64,000 nucleotides of DNA from Chryseobacterium sp. 52 (GCF_002754245.1 NZ_PEEX01000001.1:4506001-4570000); one strand, 5' to 3'. Positions 17,134-26,505 are shown, numbered from the stretch's first letter. The notes: generated by a model from the letters alone, not told the origin. Program-made: numbers and translations.

Positions 17134-17901
17134 TCAGTTGCTTCTGAACAGTTTGATGGTATAGTCCAGGAGTTCTTTCCCACCAACGTCTCCATGTCCC
17201 GGAATAACCGTTTTGACATCAGGATACTGAGCTTTTACTTTTTCAACGGTTCCTGACCAGGCCTGAACATTGGCATCTCCCAGATATCCTTTTGTAGCAT
17301 CTATTTCTTTGATCAGACAACCTCCGAACATTGCTTTCTGATCCGGAACATAAGCTACTACGTTGTCTTTTGTATGTCCTTCTCCAAAGTATTTTATTAA
17401 AATTTTATGTTTTCCGGCATTCAGAGTTAGGGTATCATTAAATCCATGGCCTGCAACATTTGCTTTTGCTTCTTTCGCCAGTTCAATGGTTTTATTACTG
17501 GCATAAGATGGAATATTATTTTTATCAAATTCTTTAAGACCGCCCAGACAGTCATTATGGAAATGAGTGGCTACTACCGCATTGACTTTTGCATGGAGGC
17601 TACTTTTAATCCATGAAATTAATTCTTCGGAACTTTTATCGTCTGTTGGAGTATCCAGAATAACGGTTTCATTTCCGTCTTTCACAATCATTCCGTTGCA
17701 GGGCACTCTACCGAAAGATTCTGTATTCAAATATGAAATATGCTGATAGATATCGTCAGACAATTGGATAACAGACAGGTTATCGGTTTTATAAACAACT
17801 TTGGGTTCTGCCGTCGTTTTCTGTGGACTGCAGCTTAAGAAAAACAATGCTGAGGATAAAAATAAAATTTTGGATAGTGGGTTCATACAGGTTCTTTTCA
17901 T
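17134..17901 (-). CDS. bla: Subclass B1 metallo-beta-lactamase, lipoprotein
   Basis: Zinc beta-lactamase of 255 residues. All B1 ligands are present: His113, His115 and Asp117 in HFHNDCLGG, His176 in GEGHTKDN, Cys195 in FGGCLIK and His236 in IPGHGD. The substrate-binding lysine after the cysteine is Lys198. The sequence looks closer to CcrA/CfiA-like enzymes than to secreted enzymes with simple signal peptides. The signal ends in a lipobox, FLSC with Cys24, so the enzyme should be membrane-anchored. Translation may begin at Met6. It is likely to hydrolyse carbapenems, as B1 enzymes generally do; activity of this protein is not shown. Confidence 0.9.
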   Translation of the reverse strand: MKRTCMNPLSKILFLSSALFFLSCSPQKTTAEPKVVYKTDNLSVIQLSDDIYQHISYLNTESFGRVPCNGMIVKDGNETVILDTPTDDKSSEELISWIKSSLHAKVNAVVATHFHNDCLGGLKEFDKNNIPSYASNKTIELAKEAKANVAGHGFNDTLTLNAGKHKILIKYFGEGHTKDNVVAYVPDQKAMFGGCLIKEIDATKGYLGDANVQAWSGTVEKVKAQYPDVKTVIPGHGDVGGKELLDYTIKLFRSN

Positions 17902-17960
17902 TACACCTAAATTAGAAATTATTCTACAGGTTGTAATGATCTCTCATAGTTAATTAAGTG

Positions 17961-19484
17961 TTAATATCCTTGCTTCACCTGATCAACTTCATTCCTGATT
18001 CTTGCATTAATATCAATTTTTGCTCCTTCAAAACTGAAAATCACAGTTCCTTTTTCTCTGGCAAACTTATTGTTAATGGAATCTGCCGCTTTAGCGTTTT
18101 TAAAATAAGGTCCTGTCTCTTTCAATTCATCTTCGTCTTTGGAAAATTCTTTAACCCGAATAAGGTGATGATACTTTTTATTAAGATCAAACCAATTGAT
18201 GTAATCTGCATTAAAGGAAACTGCTTGTATTCCTTTCTTTGAATAATAATTAATGGCTCCTGCCTGTCCATAATTGTCACAAAGTACTAATGTATTGCCT
18301 GATGCTGATAAAAGGGAATACTGTTTGTCTACTTTTTGAGCAAGCTCTTTCCAGCCCTGCATATCTGCGAAATCCTGTGGCAGCGAATGATCCTTGCCAT
18401 CTTCCCAGCGGAGCAGACCCATTTTTTTGTATTTTTCTGGGTGGTTAATAATGTATTCCGGACTTTTATTGGGAAAAGCAACATTATATAATGGTAAAAA
18501 CAGGAGGACAGGAATGAAAATACAGATTGGCTGAAAGATCTTCTTCCAGCCTTTTTCAAAAACAGATGCCAGAAAAACAGATCCAAATGCAATAAAAACG
18601 GGATAAAGCCCAATAGCATAATAATCTTTTGCCCTGAAAAATAAAAACAGCCCTATTGTGATGAAATACATCCAAAAGAAAAATCTGAACTTTTCAAATG
18701 GCTTATAAAAAAGTAAAGCATAGAATCCTGCCCCGATGACCAAGATTGACCCTATAAAGAACAGAATTTGAGATTTAAAAAAGTCTATCCGGTCCACATG
18801 TACCAGTTGCCGTTCTGCAAGTTCTTTCATATGATGGACAACCGGAAAATCATAATGGTATTGCCATAAGAGATTGGGTAATATAATAAGTAATGCCAAT
18901 AATCCGGCACCGTAGAGATGAGGCTGAAGAAAAATTTTCCTTTGCTTTGTTAACAGAATAGCGGGAATAATCCCTAACACGGAAAAGACAATATTATATT
19001 TATTCAGAAAGCCTGTTCCGAAGATCACCGCTGCTATGTAGAGCCATTTTACTTTTTCGGAATTAAGATATCTGATCAGTACATAATACATCAGTGTCCA
19101 TAAGAGCACTTCCAGAGAAGTGGGTTGAAAAAGCATATTGAGACGGAGCAATACTGAGAGTAAAATACCTGTGGAAGCGAGAATTTTGGCATATAAATTT
19201 CCCTGAAGTTCTTCGATTATTTTCCATACCGCAGCTATCGTCAATGCTCCGAAGAGTGCCGGAAAAAATTTAACCCAAAATACAGATCCTCCTACTGTTT
19301 TAATGATCCAGGCAAACCATGAATTCACAGGTGGAACGGAAAGATATCCCCATGCCAGATGATTGCCCTGATCAAGGTGCAGGTATTCATCCCTGTGGAG
19401 TTCATATTCCGGACTGATCAGAGAATACTGCAGGATGAATTTTGTAATGATAAAGAAAAAGAGGATAAGGTAGTTTTTCTTCAT
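17961..19484 (-). CDS. GT39/ArnT-like membrane glycosyltransferase
   Basis: Polytopic membrane protein of 507 residues with about 11-12 predicted helices, resembling the PMT_2/ArnT class that transfers sugars from polyprenyl phosphates on the periplasmic side. The first periplasmic loop carries the acidic motif HRDEYLHLDQGNHLAWGY typical of the catalytic site, followed by PPVNSWFAWI. The C-terminal 120 residues form a soluble domain. It lies upstream of the beta-lactamase gene with a 60-base gap on the same strand, so co-transcription is possible. Acceptor and sugar are unknown. Confidence 0.8.
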   Translation of the reverse strand: MKKNYLILFFFIITKFILQYSLISPEYELHRDEYLHLDQGNHLAWGYLSVPPVNSWFAWIIKTVGGSVFWVKFFPALFGALTIAAVWKIIEELQGNLYAKILASTGILLSVLLRLNMLFQPTSLEVLLWTLMYYVLIRYLNSEKVKWLYIAAVIFGTGFLNKYNIVFSVLGIIPAILLTKQRKIFLQPHLYGAGLLALLIILPNLLWQYHYDFPVVHHMKELAERQLVHVDRIDFFKSQILFFIGSILVIGAGFYALLFYKPFEKFRFFFWMYFITIGLFLFFRAKDYYAIGLYPVFIAFGSVFLASVFEKGWKKIFQPICIFIPVLLFLPLYNVAFPNKSPEYIINHPEKYKKMGLLRWEDGKDHSLPQDFADMQGWKELAQKVDKQYSLLSASGNTLVLCDNYGQAGAINYYSKKGIQAVSFNADYINWFDLNKKYHHLIRVKEFSKDEDELKETGPYFKNAKAADSINNKFAREKGTVIFSFEGAKIDINARIRNEVDQVKQGY

Positions 19485-19567
19485 AGCTCATTATAATTTT
19501 ATGGTTACCGTTTCTTTTAAAACAATTCATCTAAATCAGGTATTACATGGATTCAATAAAATAAAAA

Positions 19568-19591
19568 ATCCCGGGAAAAAATTCCCAGGAT
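19568..19591 (-). terminator. Terminator after the efflux operon
   Basis: Stem ATCCCGGGAA / TTCCCAGGAT with a 4-base loop, followed on the minus strand by a T run. It lies 31 bases past the stop of the adaptor gene. Confidence 0.75.
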
Positions 19592-19621
19592 CTTACAGTT
19601 TAAATATATAGTGATTGTTTA

Positions 19622-20815
19622 CTATTTTTTCTTCTCTTTAAGCTCTTCTTTGTCTTTATCGGAAGGGTTCCATACTTTCACTTCAGAGTCTTTGGTAATT
19701 CCTGAAAGGATCTGTACATTGATTCCGTCGCTGGCTCCTAATTTCACATATACTTTCTTGAACTTCCCATCCGGTTGCTTCACTTCTACAAAAGGGGTGT
19801 CTTTACCGTTCTTCTTTTCATACTGAACCAATGATTCATCCAATAGCAAAGCATTTTTCTCAGATTTCAGTACAATTTCCCCGTTGGCAGAGAATCCTGC
19901 TCTGATGTATTCGTTGTTAGGATTGGTTACATCTCCTTCTACCGGGAATTTGATGGTTCCTAAATTATCTTTTCCTTTAGGCGCAATCATGGTCAGTTTT
20001 CCCGGGAACGTTTTGTTCTGAAGGGCACCGATTACAATCTTCATATCCATTCCCTGCTTTAATTTTCCGGCCTGTGCTTCATCTATTTCTCCCTGGAAGA
20101 TTAAAGAATTAAGGTCTGCAATGGAACAGATTGTTGTCCCCGCGTTGAATGAGTTCGCTTCAATTACCTGGCTTCCTACTTTCACAGGAACTTCAAGAAC
20201 GGTTCCTGATGCTTTGGAACGGATCTGTGTTGTCGCTAAGCCCTGAAGTTCAGGAGTAGCACCGGTTTTTACAATCTGTAATCTTTTTTGAGCCGTAGCT
20301 AGCTGCTGATTGGCATTTTTAAGGGTCTGCTGTTGTGAATACAGCTGTTGTTGTGAGTTTAAATAATCCTGCTTGGAAATTACCCCTTGCTTATAGAGAT
20401 TTTCCTGCATAGAATACTGCTTCTGCATATTATCAACATTCATTCTGGCATTGCTTATCTGCAGCTGTGAGTTCACTACTTCCTGCTGCGCATTGTTTAC
20501 GTCAGCAATATTAGGGATGATTCTCACGGTAGCAATCAGCTGTCCTGCTGTCACTTTATCTCCTTCATCTACTAAAATTTTATCAATGATTCCCGCAATG
20601 TTCGGCTTGATTTCAATTTCTTCTTTAGGAACGATTTTTCCTGTTGCCATTACCTTGTCTTCCATGTTCTGGTAAGATGGTTTTCTGGTCAGGAAAGCTT
20701 CACTCTCTTTAGAATTTGATTTCACGAGATACCCGATCCCGGAGAACAATGCCACTGCAAATAAAAGCCCTAGTACAATATAAATGGCTTTTTTCCAAGT
20801 GAATTTCTTTTTCAT
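19622..20815 (-). CDS. Efflux periplasmic adaptor subunit, MacA/HlyD-like
   Basis: Membrane fusion protein of 397 residues: N-terminal anchor helix at about 13-31, biotinyl/lipoyl-like half motifs (IDKILVDEGDKVTAGQLIATV near 80), a coiled-coil hairpin at about 110-185, then beta-barrel and membrane-proximal domains. The C terminus is a lysine/glutamate-rich tail. It is the last gene of an operon with two FtsX-like permeases and a LolD/MacB-like ATPase, so it should link the inner-membrane pump to a TolC-like channel encoded elsewhere. Confidence 0.88.
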   Translation of the reverse strand: MKKKFTWKKAIYIVLGLLFAVALFSGIGYLVKSNSKESEAFLTRKPSYQNMEDKVMATGKIVPKEEIEIKPNIAGIIDKILVDEGDKVTAGQLIATVRIIPNIADVNNAQQEVVNSQLQISNARMNVDNMQKQYSMQENLYKQGVISKQDYLNSQQQLYSQQQTLKNANQQLATAQKRLQIVKTGATPELQGLATTQIRSKASGTVLEVPVKVGSQVIEANSFNAGTTICSIADLNSLIFQGEIDEAQAGKLKQGMDMKIVIGALQNKTFPGKLTMIAPKGKDNLGTIKFPVEGDVTNPNNEYIRAGFSANGEIVLKSEKNALLLDESLVQYEKKNGKDTPFVEVKQPDGKFKKVYVKLGASDGINVQILSGITKDSEVKVWNPSDKDKEELKEKKK

Positions 20816-20849
20816 ATATCTAGTTTATTTTTTACTATTAAATTACATA

Positions 20850-22121
20850 TTATTCTGACCTCAAAGCTTCGATAGGTCTGATCTTTACTGCACGTTGCGC
20901 CGGGATCATCCCGATAATAAGGCCGAGAATAACCATTACCGCCATAGCTCCGAATACGTTCCCGTAATTCACGGTTGGATTGTAGAACGGAAATTCATCC
21001 TGGTTCTGGGTCACTGCATTTAAAATGATCAGAACAAAAATCCCGCACATGAATCCGAGAATCCCCGAGGACAGTGTAATCACAACACTTTCCAGCAGAA
21101 TCTGGTTTCTTACTTCAGCAGGTTTGGCCCCCAAAGCTCTCCTGATCCCGATTTCTTTTGTTCTTTCTTTTACGGTGATCAAAAGGATATTCGAGATGGC
21201 AATTACTCCCGCAAGAATAGTCAGTGTTCCTACGATGATGGTTAGAAGCTGCATTCCGGTAAGGAATCCTGTGAGCTTTTTAAATTCTTTTCCTAAGTTG
21301 AAACTTCCAAAGGCATTGGTATCTTCGGGAGATACTTTATTTTTAGTTTTCAGCACCTGCTTTACATCTTCTTCTACTCCATTCACGTTGGCATTGGGCT
21401 TACTTACAATCGCAAACATATCAATCTGGTCTCCGGCGTTATACATTTTGGTATAGGTGGAAAGCGGAATAAAAGCCGTCTGGTCGTTTTCAAAACCTCC
21501 TCCTTTTTTTACTCTGAAAACACCAATCACATTAAAAAATATTCCTTTTATATTGACCTGTTTCCCAACCGGGTTTTCTTTTTTCTTGGCATCAAAGAAG
21601 TTTTTATAGATCTCTTCTCCAATCACCACCACGTTTTTATTTCCCATCACATCGGCATCATTGATGTAACGTCCGAAAATAAGTTTCTTTTCAGAAATTT
21701 TATTTCCCACCGAATAATCTCCCGTAAGAGAATATGTTCCGTTTTTACCGTTTCTTGACATCGATTCACCGGGTGTTCCGGTAAAGCTGCCTCTTGCATT
21801 TTGCGGTGAGATATAATCTATAGCGTTCACTTTTCTTTTCAGCATATCCATATCGGATAAGTTAAGGTGAACGTCTCTTCCTTTGGGAAATCCATCATAT
21901 GGAATAGACGTTTTCTGAGCCCAAAGAAAAATGGAATTGGTCGCAAATCCGGAAAACAGTTTATCAAAACCATTCTCCATTCCTTTTGCTGCTCCAAGAA
22001 GACTTACGTACAAAAACATTCCCCAGCCTACACCAATCATGGTAAGGAACGTTCGAAGTTTATTATTCCTCAGTGAATAATAAATTTCCTGCCAAGTATC
22101 TTTTTTAAATAAAATATTCAC
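20850..22121 (-). CDS. MacB-like ABC transporter permease (second)
   Basis: Permease of 423 residues with the MacB periplasmic core domain (about 45-270) between a first membrane helix at 22-42 and three C-terminal helices of an FtsX domain (about 290-415). The cytoplasmic ERTKEIGIRRALGAK motif contacts the ATPase. It ends in RPIEALRSE, as typical MacB permeases do. It is a paralogue of the gene just upstream, which ends in RPIEALRTE-like sequence, so the pump may be a heterodimer. Confidence 0.88.
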   Translation of the reverse strand: MNILFKKDTWQEIYYSLRNNKLRTFLTMIGVGWGMFLYVSLLGAAKGMENGFDKLFSGFATNSIFLWAQKTSIPYDGFPKGRDVHLNLSDMDMLKRKVNAIDYISPQNARGSFTGTPGESMSRNGKNGTYSLTGDYSVGNKISEKKLIFGRYINDADVMGNKNVVVIGEEIYKNFFDAKKKENPVGKQVNIKGIFFNVIGVFRVKKGGGFENDQTAFIPLSTYTKMYNAGDQIDMFAIVSKPNANVNGVEEDVKQVLKTKNKVSPEDTNAFGSFNLGKEFKKLTGFLTGMQLLTIIVGTLTILAGVIAISNILLITVKERTKEIGIRRALGAKPAEVRNQILLESVVITLSSGILGFMCGIFVLIILNAVTQNQDEFPFYNPTVNYGNVFGAMAVMVILGLIIGMIPAQRAVKIRPIEALRSE

Positions 22122-22176
22122 TTCTTTGAGTTATAAGTTTATATTATTCAATTGATTAATCATCAAATCACCATCA

Positions 22177-23406
22177 TTATTCTGTTCTTAATGCCTCTAT
22201 CGGTTTGATTCTCGATGCTCTGTACGCCGGAACAAATCCTGCAATAAGCCCGGAAAATACCAAAGCAATAAATGCCATAAAGATGGTCACCCAGCCTACA
22301 CTCGGGCTTTTGATGAAATATTCTTCAAGACTGTCTCCTATTAAACTAAGGGCCAGCACTCCTATTCCAACTCCAATAATACCTGAAACTACCGTTATCA
22401 CGACACTTTCCTGTACAATCAATGCTACAATACTTTTTGGTTTGGCACCAATGGCTTTTCGGACACCAATTTCTTTGGTTCTTTCTTTTACGATATAGAC
22501 CATGATATTACTGATCCCGATGATCCCAGCCAACAGCGTTCCCAATCCAATAAAGCCTACAATGATCGTTAATACCGCCATAAACTGGAAGGTTTCGTTC
22601 ATATTTTTGGCATTATTCCAGACACGGACTCCGTTTTCATCGTCAGGGGCCACATTCTTTCTTGATTTTAATCTGTCTCTGAGTTCATCACCATATTTAA
22701 TAGCTTGTTCAGGGGTAAGTTTTTCATTATAAGCAATATATACTGTAGATACTGTATCTGAGCCTTTTTTCATTTGCTGAAGCGTGGTAATAGGAACGGC
22801 AATATGCCTTTCATCCCAGTCTCCTCCATCATCCGAAAATACACCTACTACTTTGAACATGGTTCCGTTGATGTTCAGGTCTTTTCCTACCGGACTTCCA
22901 TTCTTGATCAGGTCACGCTGAACCATCCTTCCGATCACGGCTACATTTTGCTTTCTGGCAAGGTCCATAGATGTCAGATAACGCCCATCCAGCATCTTCC
23001 TGTTCTCAATAACCTTTTCTCCGGGTTCTGCGCCATTTACCTGATAAGTACCGCTTTCCTTCCCGTATTTCACCATTAAGCTTGTGCTGTATCTTGGACT
23101 GGCATCACCAACTTTTTCTTTATCTTCATTGATCAGGAAATTGTAGTCATCATTATTCATCGTGACTGTTCTGTTGGACTGAAGCCCTTTATAAGCCATC
23201 GTGGTTTTACCCGTATAGATCGTGATAAGATTTTGGGCATCTCTTGCAAAACCTTCAGTAAAAGCATTCTGCAAGCCTTTTCCTATTCCGAAAAGAACCA
23301 CAAAAATAAACAGTCCCAAAGCCACTGTAAACCCCGAAAGCACTGTCCGCAATACATTACTGCGAATAGAACTGAATATTTCCTGCCAACGATCTAGGTC
23401 AAACAT
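22177..23406 (-). CDS. MacB-like ABC transporter permease (first)
   Basis: Permease of 409 residues with the same architecture as its neighbour: membrane helix near 20-42, MacB core domain, and three-helix FtsX domain with the ERTKEIGVRKAIGAK coupling motif. It ends in KPIEALRTE. The next permease starts 55 bases downstream. With the ATPase gene upstream and the adaptor gene downstream it forms a tripartite exporter of the MacAB type for peptides, lipids or drugs; the substrate cannot be told from sequence. Confidence 0.88.
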   Translation of the reverse strand: MFDLDRWQEIFSSIRSNVLRTVLSGFTVALGLFIFVVLFGIGKGLQNAFTEGFARDAQNLITIYTGKTTMAYKGLQSNRTVTMNNDDYNFLINEDKEKVGDASPRYSTSLMVKYGKESGTYQVNGAEPGEKVIENRKMLDGRYLTSMDLARKQNVAVIGRMVQRDLIKNGSPVGKDLNINGTMFKVVGVFSDDGGDWDERHIAVPITTLQQMKKGSDTVSTVYIAYNEKLTPEQAIKYGDELRDRLKSRKNVAPDDENGVRVWNNAKNMNETFQFMAVLTIIVGFIGLGTLLAGIIGISNIMVYIVKERTKEIGVRKAIGAKPKSIVALIVQESVVITVVSGIIGVGIGVLALSLIGDSLEEYFIKSPSVGWVTIFMAFIALVFSGLIAGFVPAYRASRIKPIEALRTE

Positions 23407-23430
23407 AATTTTTATTTTTTACTTTGTAAA

Positions 23431-23482
23431 AAGTCAATTAACTGTGTTGTGAATTTTCTTCGAAGTCAATTAACGTTGTTGT
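23431..23482. repeat. Short direct repeat, two copies 32 bases apart
   Basis: AAGTCAATTAAC followed by a TGTTGT-like segment occurs at 23431 and again at 23463. It lies in the gap between the four-helix-bundle reading frame and the first permease. Similar TTGACAATTCAC-like pieces lie on the other side of that reading frame near 23912-23935. Confidence 0.5.
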
Positions 23483-23544
23483 CAATGCTAATGATCAATT
23501 TCTTCTTTTTACAATTCACTATTGACAAGTCACAACTATTTTTT

Positions 23545-23886
23545 CTATCCTTTTTTCAACATTCCACTTAATAAGATAAATGTTGTTTTTATTAAATTTT
23601 CAATCTTTATTAATTCTTCGGTCTTTATATAATCACAATCTATAACTATATTAAAACAGGAATCTAATTCTATAACCGAGCCTCTTGCTATTTCAAAATA
23701 TCTCTTTCTTTCAATTTCCGATTTTCTGGAGCATCCTTGTGTTATATTCAATACAACTGAGGTTGAAGCTCTGCGTATCTGATCTGTAAGGTTAAATCTT
23801 TCACTATCCGGAATCTTAGATAAAATTTTATAACATTCGATTCTTAATTGTCTGGCTGATTGATAAACATCAAGTTTATAATGGCT
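23545..23886 (-). pseudogene. Four-helix-bundle (23S rRNA IVP-like) gene without a usable start
   Basis: The frame is open from the stop at 23887-23889 down to 23545 and encodes a near-complete four-helix-bundle protein of the S23/IVP-like family (YKLDVYQSARQLRIECYK..., NLTDQIRRASTSVVLNITQG, CSRKSEIERKRYFEIARGS). No ATG or GTG exists in the first half; the first conventional start is a TTG that would keep only the last 68 residues. A one-base shift near 23880 would join it to an upstream GTG. It may be decayed or start at a rare codon. It lies inside the efflux operon, between the ATPase and the permeases. Confidence 0.55.
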
Positions 23887-23939
23887 TTAAAAAATTCACT
23901 TGCAAAGCAAAATTGACAATTCACTTTTCACTTTTTCAA

Positions 23940-24629
23940 TTACAAAACAACCTGCTTGATGAACTCATCACTTTCAATGATTCCGTCTTTCAGTATTACG
24001 TTTCTTTTGGTCTGTGCCGCTACGTCGGGTTCATGGGTTACAACGATGATGGTTCTTCCTTCATTATTGATATCCTGAAGAAGCTTCATAATATCATGTG
24101 TAGTTTTTGAATCCAGTGCTCCGGTTGGCTCATCTGCCAGAACGACTTTGGGATCTGTGATCAGAGCTCTTGCAATCGCTACTCTCTGTTTCTGTCCTCC
24201 TGAAAGTTCGTTGGGAAGGTGACCTGCCCATTGTGCAAGACCTACTTTCTCCAGGTATTCCATGGCTTTCTGATTACGCTCTTTTCGGGGAACATTCTGA
24301 TAGTATAAAGGAAGCGCTACATTTTCCAGAGCTGTTTTATAGCTGATCAGGTTGAAAGACTGAAATATAAAGCCTAAAAACTTACTTCTGTATTCTGCAG
24401 CTTTCACTTCAGATAGATGTTCAATAGGAACGCCATCCAGTTCATAAGTCCCTGAATCTTTTTCATCCAGAATCCCGATGATATTAAGAAGCGTAGACTT
24501 TCCGGAACCGGAACTTCCCATAATAGAAACAAACTCGCCTTCGGAAATATTAAGATTAATTCCCTTTAGAACGTGCAGCTTGCTTTTCCCTGTATCGTAT
24601 GACTTATGTAAATCCTGAATTACTAACAT
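23940..24629 (-). CDS. ABC transporter ATPase, LolD/MacB-like
   Basis: ATP-binding subunit of 229 residues. Walker A is GSSGSGKST near residue 38, the signature [15 protein letters not shown] near 142, Walker [13 protein letters not shown] near 162, and the switch histidine lies in VVTHEPD. This is the LolD/MacB type that works with FtsX-fold permeases. It is the first gene of the exporter operon; the next intact gene, a permease, starts more than 500 bases later because of the inserted four-helix-bundle frame. Confidence 0.92.
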   Translation of the reverse strand: MLVIQDLHKSYDTGKSKLHVLKGINLNISEGEFVSIMGSSGSGKSTLLNIIGILDEKDSGTYELDGVPIEHLSEVKAAEYRSKFLGFIFQSFNLISYKTALENVALPLYYQNVPRKERNQKAMEYLEKVGLAQWAGHLPNELSGGQKQRVAIARALITDPKVVLADEPTGALDSKTTHDIMKLLQDINNEGRTIIVVTHEPDVAAQTKRNVILKDGIIESDEFIKQVVL

Positions 24630-25054
24630 TAAGTGATGCTTGTTTTATACCCAATAAGTAGATGATAATTTCAATTTGTTACAAGAACAATAATTTATTC
24701 GAATATTTTATTGTTTAACAAATTAAACCTTTATTCATAGCACATTGGATGAATTTGTTTAACTGTAACTGTGATTTTCCATTTATTTTTTACTCATAAC
24801 CCTGTCTAAGCCATTATCCGTGCTGGTTTCATGTAAATGTGGAAAACTTTTAGAGTTAAAACTCAGCTAATTAGTATTTACCCCTTTTAAAATCAGTTCT
24901 TTTTTTCGAACTTTGTCATTAGTTCTTTACAAGAAACGAAGATTCATCAATGTGAATATGTTTCTAATGTAAATACCAAACATACAGAAAGTTAAGCATT
25001 ACTTCAACGTTATCCACAGTGATGCTGATTATTTAATTTTAAAGATATTTTAAT
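24630..25054. other. Divergent intergenic region between the efflux operon and nrdB
   Basis: Holds the promoters of two divergent units. On the plus strand GAACTTTG at 24909-24916 resembles the TAnnTTTG -7 box and could serve nrdB, with a leader of about 135 bases. A sequence TTATCCACAG at 25010-25019 resembles a DnaA box and is of interest because DnaA controls nrd genes in some bacteria. No reading frame or clear hairpin is seen. Confidence 0.4.
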
Positions 25055-26029
25055 ATGGGAATTTTCGATAAAAGAGTAAGTTACAAGCCATTTGAATACC
25101 CTGAGGTTCTTCAGTTTGTAGAAGCGATCAACAAATCGTTCTGGGTGCATTCGGAAGTGGATTTTACTGCAGATGTTCAGGATTTTCATTCGCAGTTAGA
25201 GCCACACGAAAAACACGCTGTGAAAAATGCATTGCTAGCTATTGCACAGATCGAGGTGTCTGTAAAGACATTCTGGGGAAACCTATATAACCATATGCCA
25301 AAACCTGAGCTGAATGGTCTGGGAGCTACTTTTGCAGAATGTGAATTTCGTCATTCTGAAGCATATTCCCGCCTGGTAGAAGTATTAGGATATAGCGAAG
25401 AATTCTCTAATGTGATAGAAATTCCAGCTGTAAAAAAGAGAATTGACTTCCTGTCAAATGTTCTGAAACATGCCAATTCTACGACTCCGAAAGAATATGT
25501 ATCTTCTCTTTTATTATTCAGTATCCTGATTGAAAACGTATCGCTTTTCTCACAATTTGCGATCATCCTTTCTTTCACAAGATTCAAAGGATATATGAAG
25601 AACGTTTCCAATATCATCGCATGGACTTCCATTGATGAGCAGATTCACGCTAATGCAGGAATCTACCTGATCAACAAAATCCGTGAGGAACAACCGGAAC
25701 TATTAACAGATTCAGATATTGAAGACATCTACACATTAGTAGATCAGTCGATCGAACTGGAAGGTGAGATCTTAGACTGGATCTTTGAACTGGGAGAATT
25801 AAGCGTTTTCTCTAAAGAAGATCTGTTAAACTTCATGAAATACCGTGTAGACGACAGCTTAAAGAAAATCGATATGGAAACCCGTTACAATGTTTCTCCT
25901 GAGCAATACCGTCCAATGAAATGGTTTGAAGAAGAGGTTTTCGCTAATTCTATGGATGATTTCTTTGCAAAAAGACCGGTAGATTATACAAAACACGACA
26001 AGAGTATTACAGCGAACGACTTGTTTTAA
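25055..26029 (+). CDS. nrdB: Class I ribonucleotide reductase small subunit
   Basis: R2 subunit of 324 residues that holds the di-iron tyrosyl radical. Ligands by alignment are Glu67 (Asp in E. coli), Glu97 and His100 in EFRH, Glu160, Glu195 and His198 in DEQIH. Radical Tyr104 is present (HSEAYS), so it is not of the tyrosine-less class Ic type. The C terminus ITANDLF is the tail that docks on the large subunit. It precedes nrdA, with a small gene between. The glutamate in place of the first aspartate is also known from other R2 proteins. Confidence 0.94.
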   Translation: MGIFDKRVSYKPFEYPEVLQFVEAINKSFWVHSEVDFTADVQDFHSQLEPHEKHAVKNALLAIAQIEVSVKTFWGNLYNHMPKPELNGLGATFAECEFRHSEAYSRLVEVLGYSEEFSNVIEIPAVKKRIDFLSNVLKHANSTTPKEYVSSLLLFSILIENVSLFSQFAIILSFTRFKGYMKNVSNIIAWTSIDEQIHANAGIYLINKIREEQPELLTDSDIEDIYTLVDQSIELEGEILDWIFELGELSVFSKEDLLNFMKYRVDDSLKKIDMETRYNVSPEQYRPMKWFEEEVFANSMDDFFAKRPVDYTKHDKSITANDLF

Positions 26030-26033
26030 GTAA

Positions 26034-26100
26034 GGCGGCGAGCGAAGCGAGCGGCAAAACATTTAGTATTAGCAATGCCATGATGAGCCTGTCGAAGCAT
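26034..26100. repeat. Extragenic repeat-like sequences between nrdB and the next gene
   Basis: A G+C-rich segment with GCGAGCG twice (26034-26055) stands out from the A+T-rich surroundings. It is followed by GAGCCTGTCGAAGCAT at 26085-26100. The latter resembles the element GGCTGGGCGGAGTCGAAGCC at 44861-44880. Both look like dispersed intergenic repeats of this group, which is a judgement from memory rather than a count. Confidence 0.4.
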
Positions 26101-26159
26101 TTCATTTTAAATAAACAGTCCTTCGTTCCCGGAATCATACAATAATTTAAAGCACAAAT

Positions 26160-26447
26160 ATGATCAATGTAATTGTAACCTATACCGTCAACCCTGAATA
26201 CGTTTCAGAGAATAAAATTCATATTCAAAAGTTTCTGGATGATTTTAAACATCTGAATCAGGAGACATTTGAGTATAAAGTTTATCTAAAAGAAGACGGC
26301 GTTACTTTTTTACATTATTCAAATTATATCAATGAAGAAGTTCAGCATGAGGTTTTAAACGTACCTTCTTTTAAAGAGTTTCAACGATTAAGAGACGAGA
26401 GCGGACTGAACGGCACGCACAAAGTGGAAATTTTACAATCAATATAA
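26160..26447 (+). CDS. Small ABM-like dimeric alpha/beta-barrel protein
   Basis: Protein of 95 residues. The N-terminal strand MINVIVTYTVNP, the middle FEYKVYLKEDGVTFLHYSNY and the final SGLNGTHKVEILQSI fit the ferredoxin-like fold of antibiotic-biosynthesis-monooxygenase (ABM) proteins. No catalytic residues can be named. It lies between nrdB (130 bases) and nrdA (58 bases) in the same direction. Whether it has any link to ribonucleotide reduction is unknown. Confidence 0.6.
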   Translation: MINVIVTYTVNPEYVSENKIHIQKFLDDFKHLNQETFEYKVYLKEDGVTFLHYSNYINEEVQHEVLNVPSFKEFQRLRDESGLNGTHKVEILQSI

Positions 26448-26505
26448 AAAAGCAACAAAATTCCGGAGCATAAATACTGCTCCGGAATTCGAAAATATAA
26501 CATCT

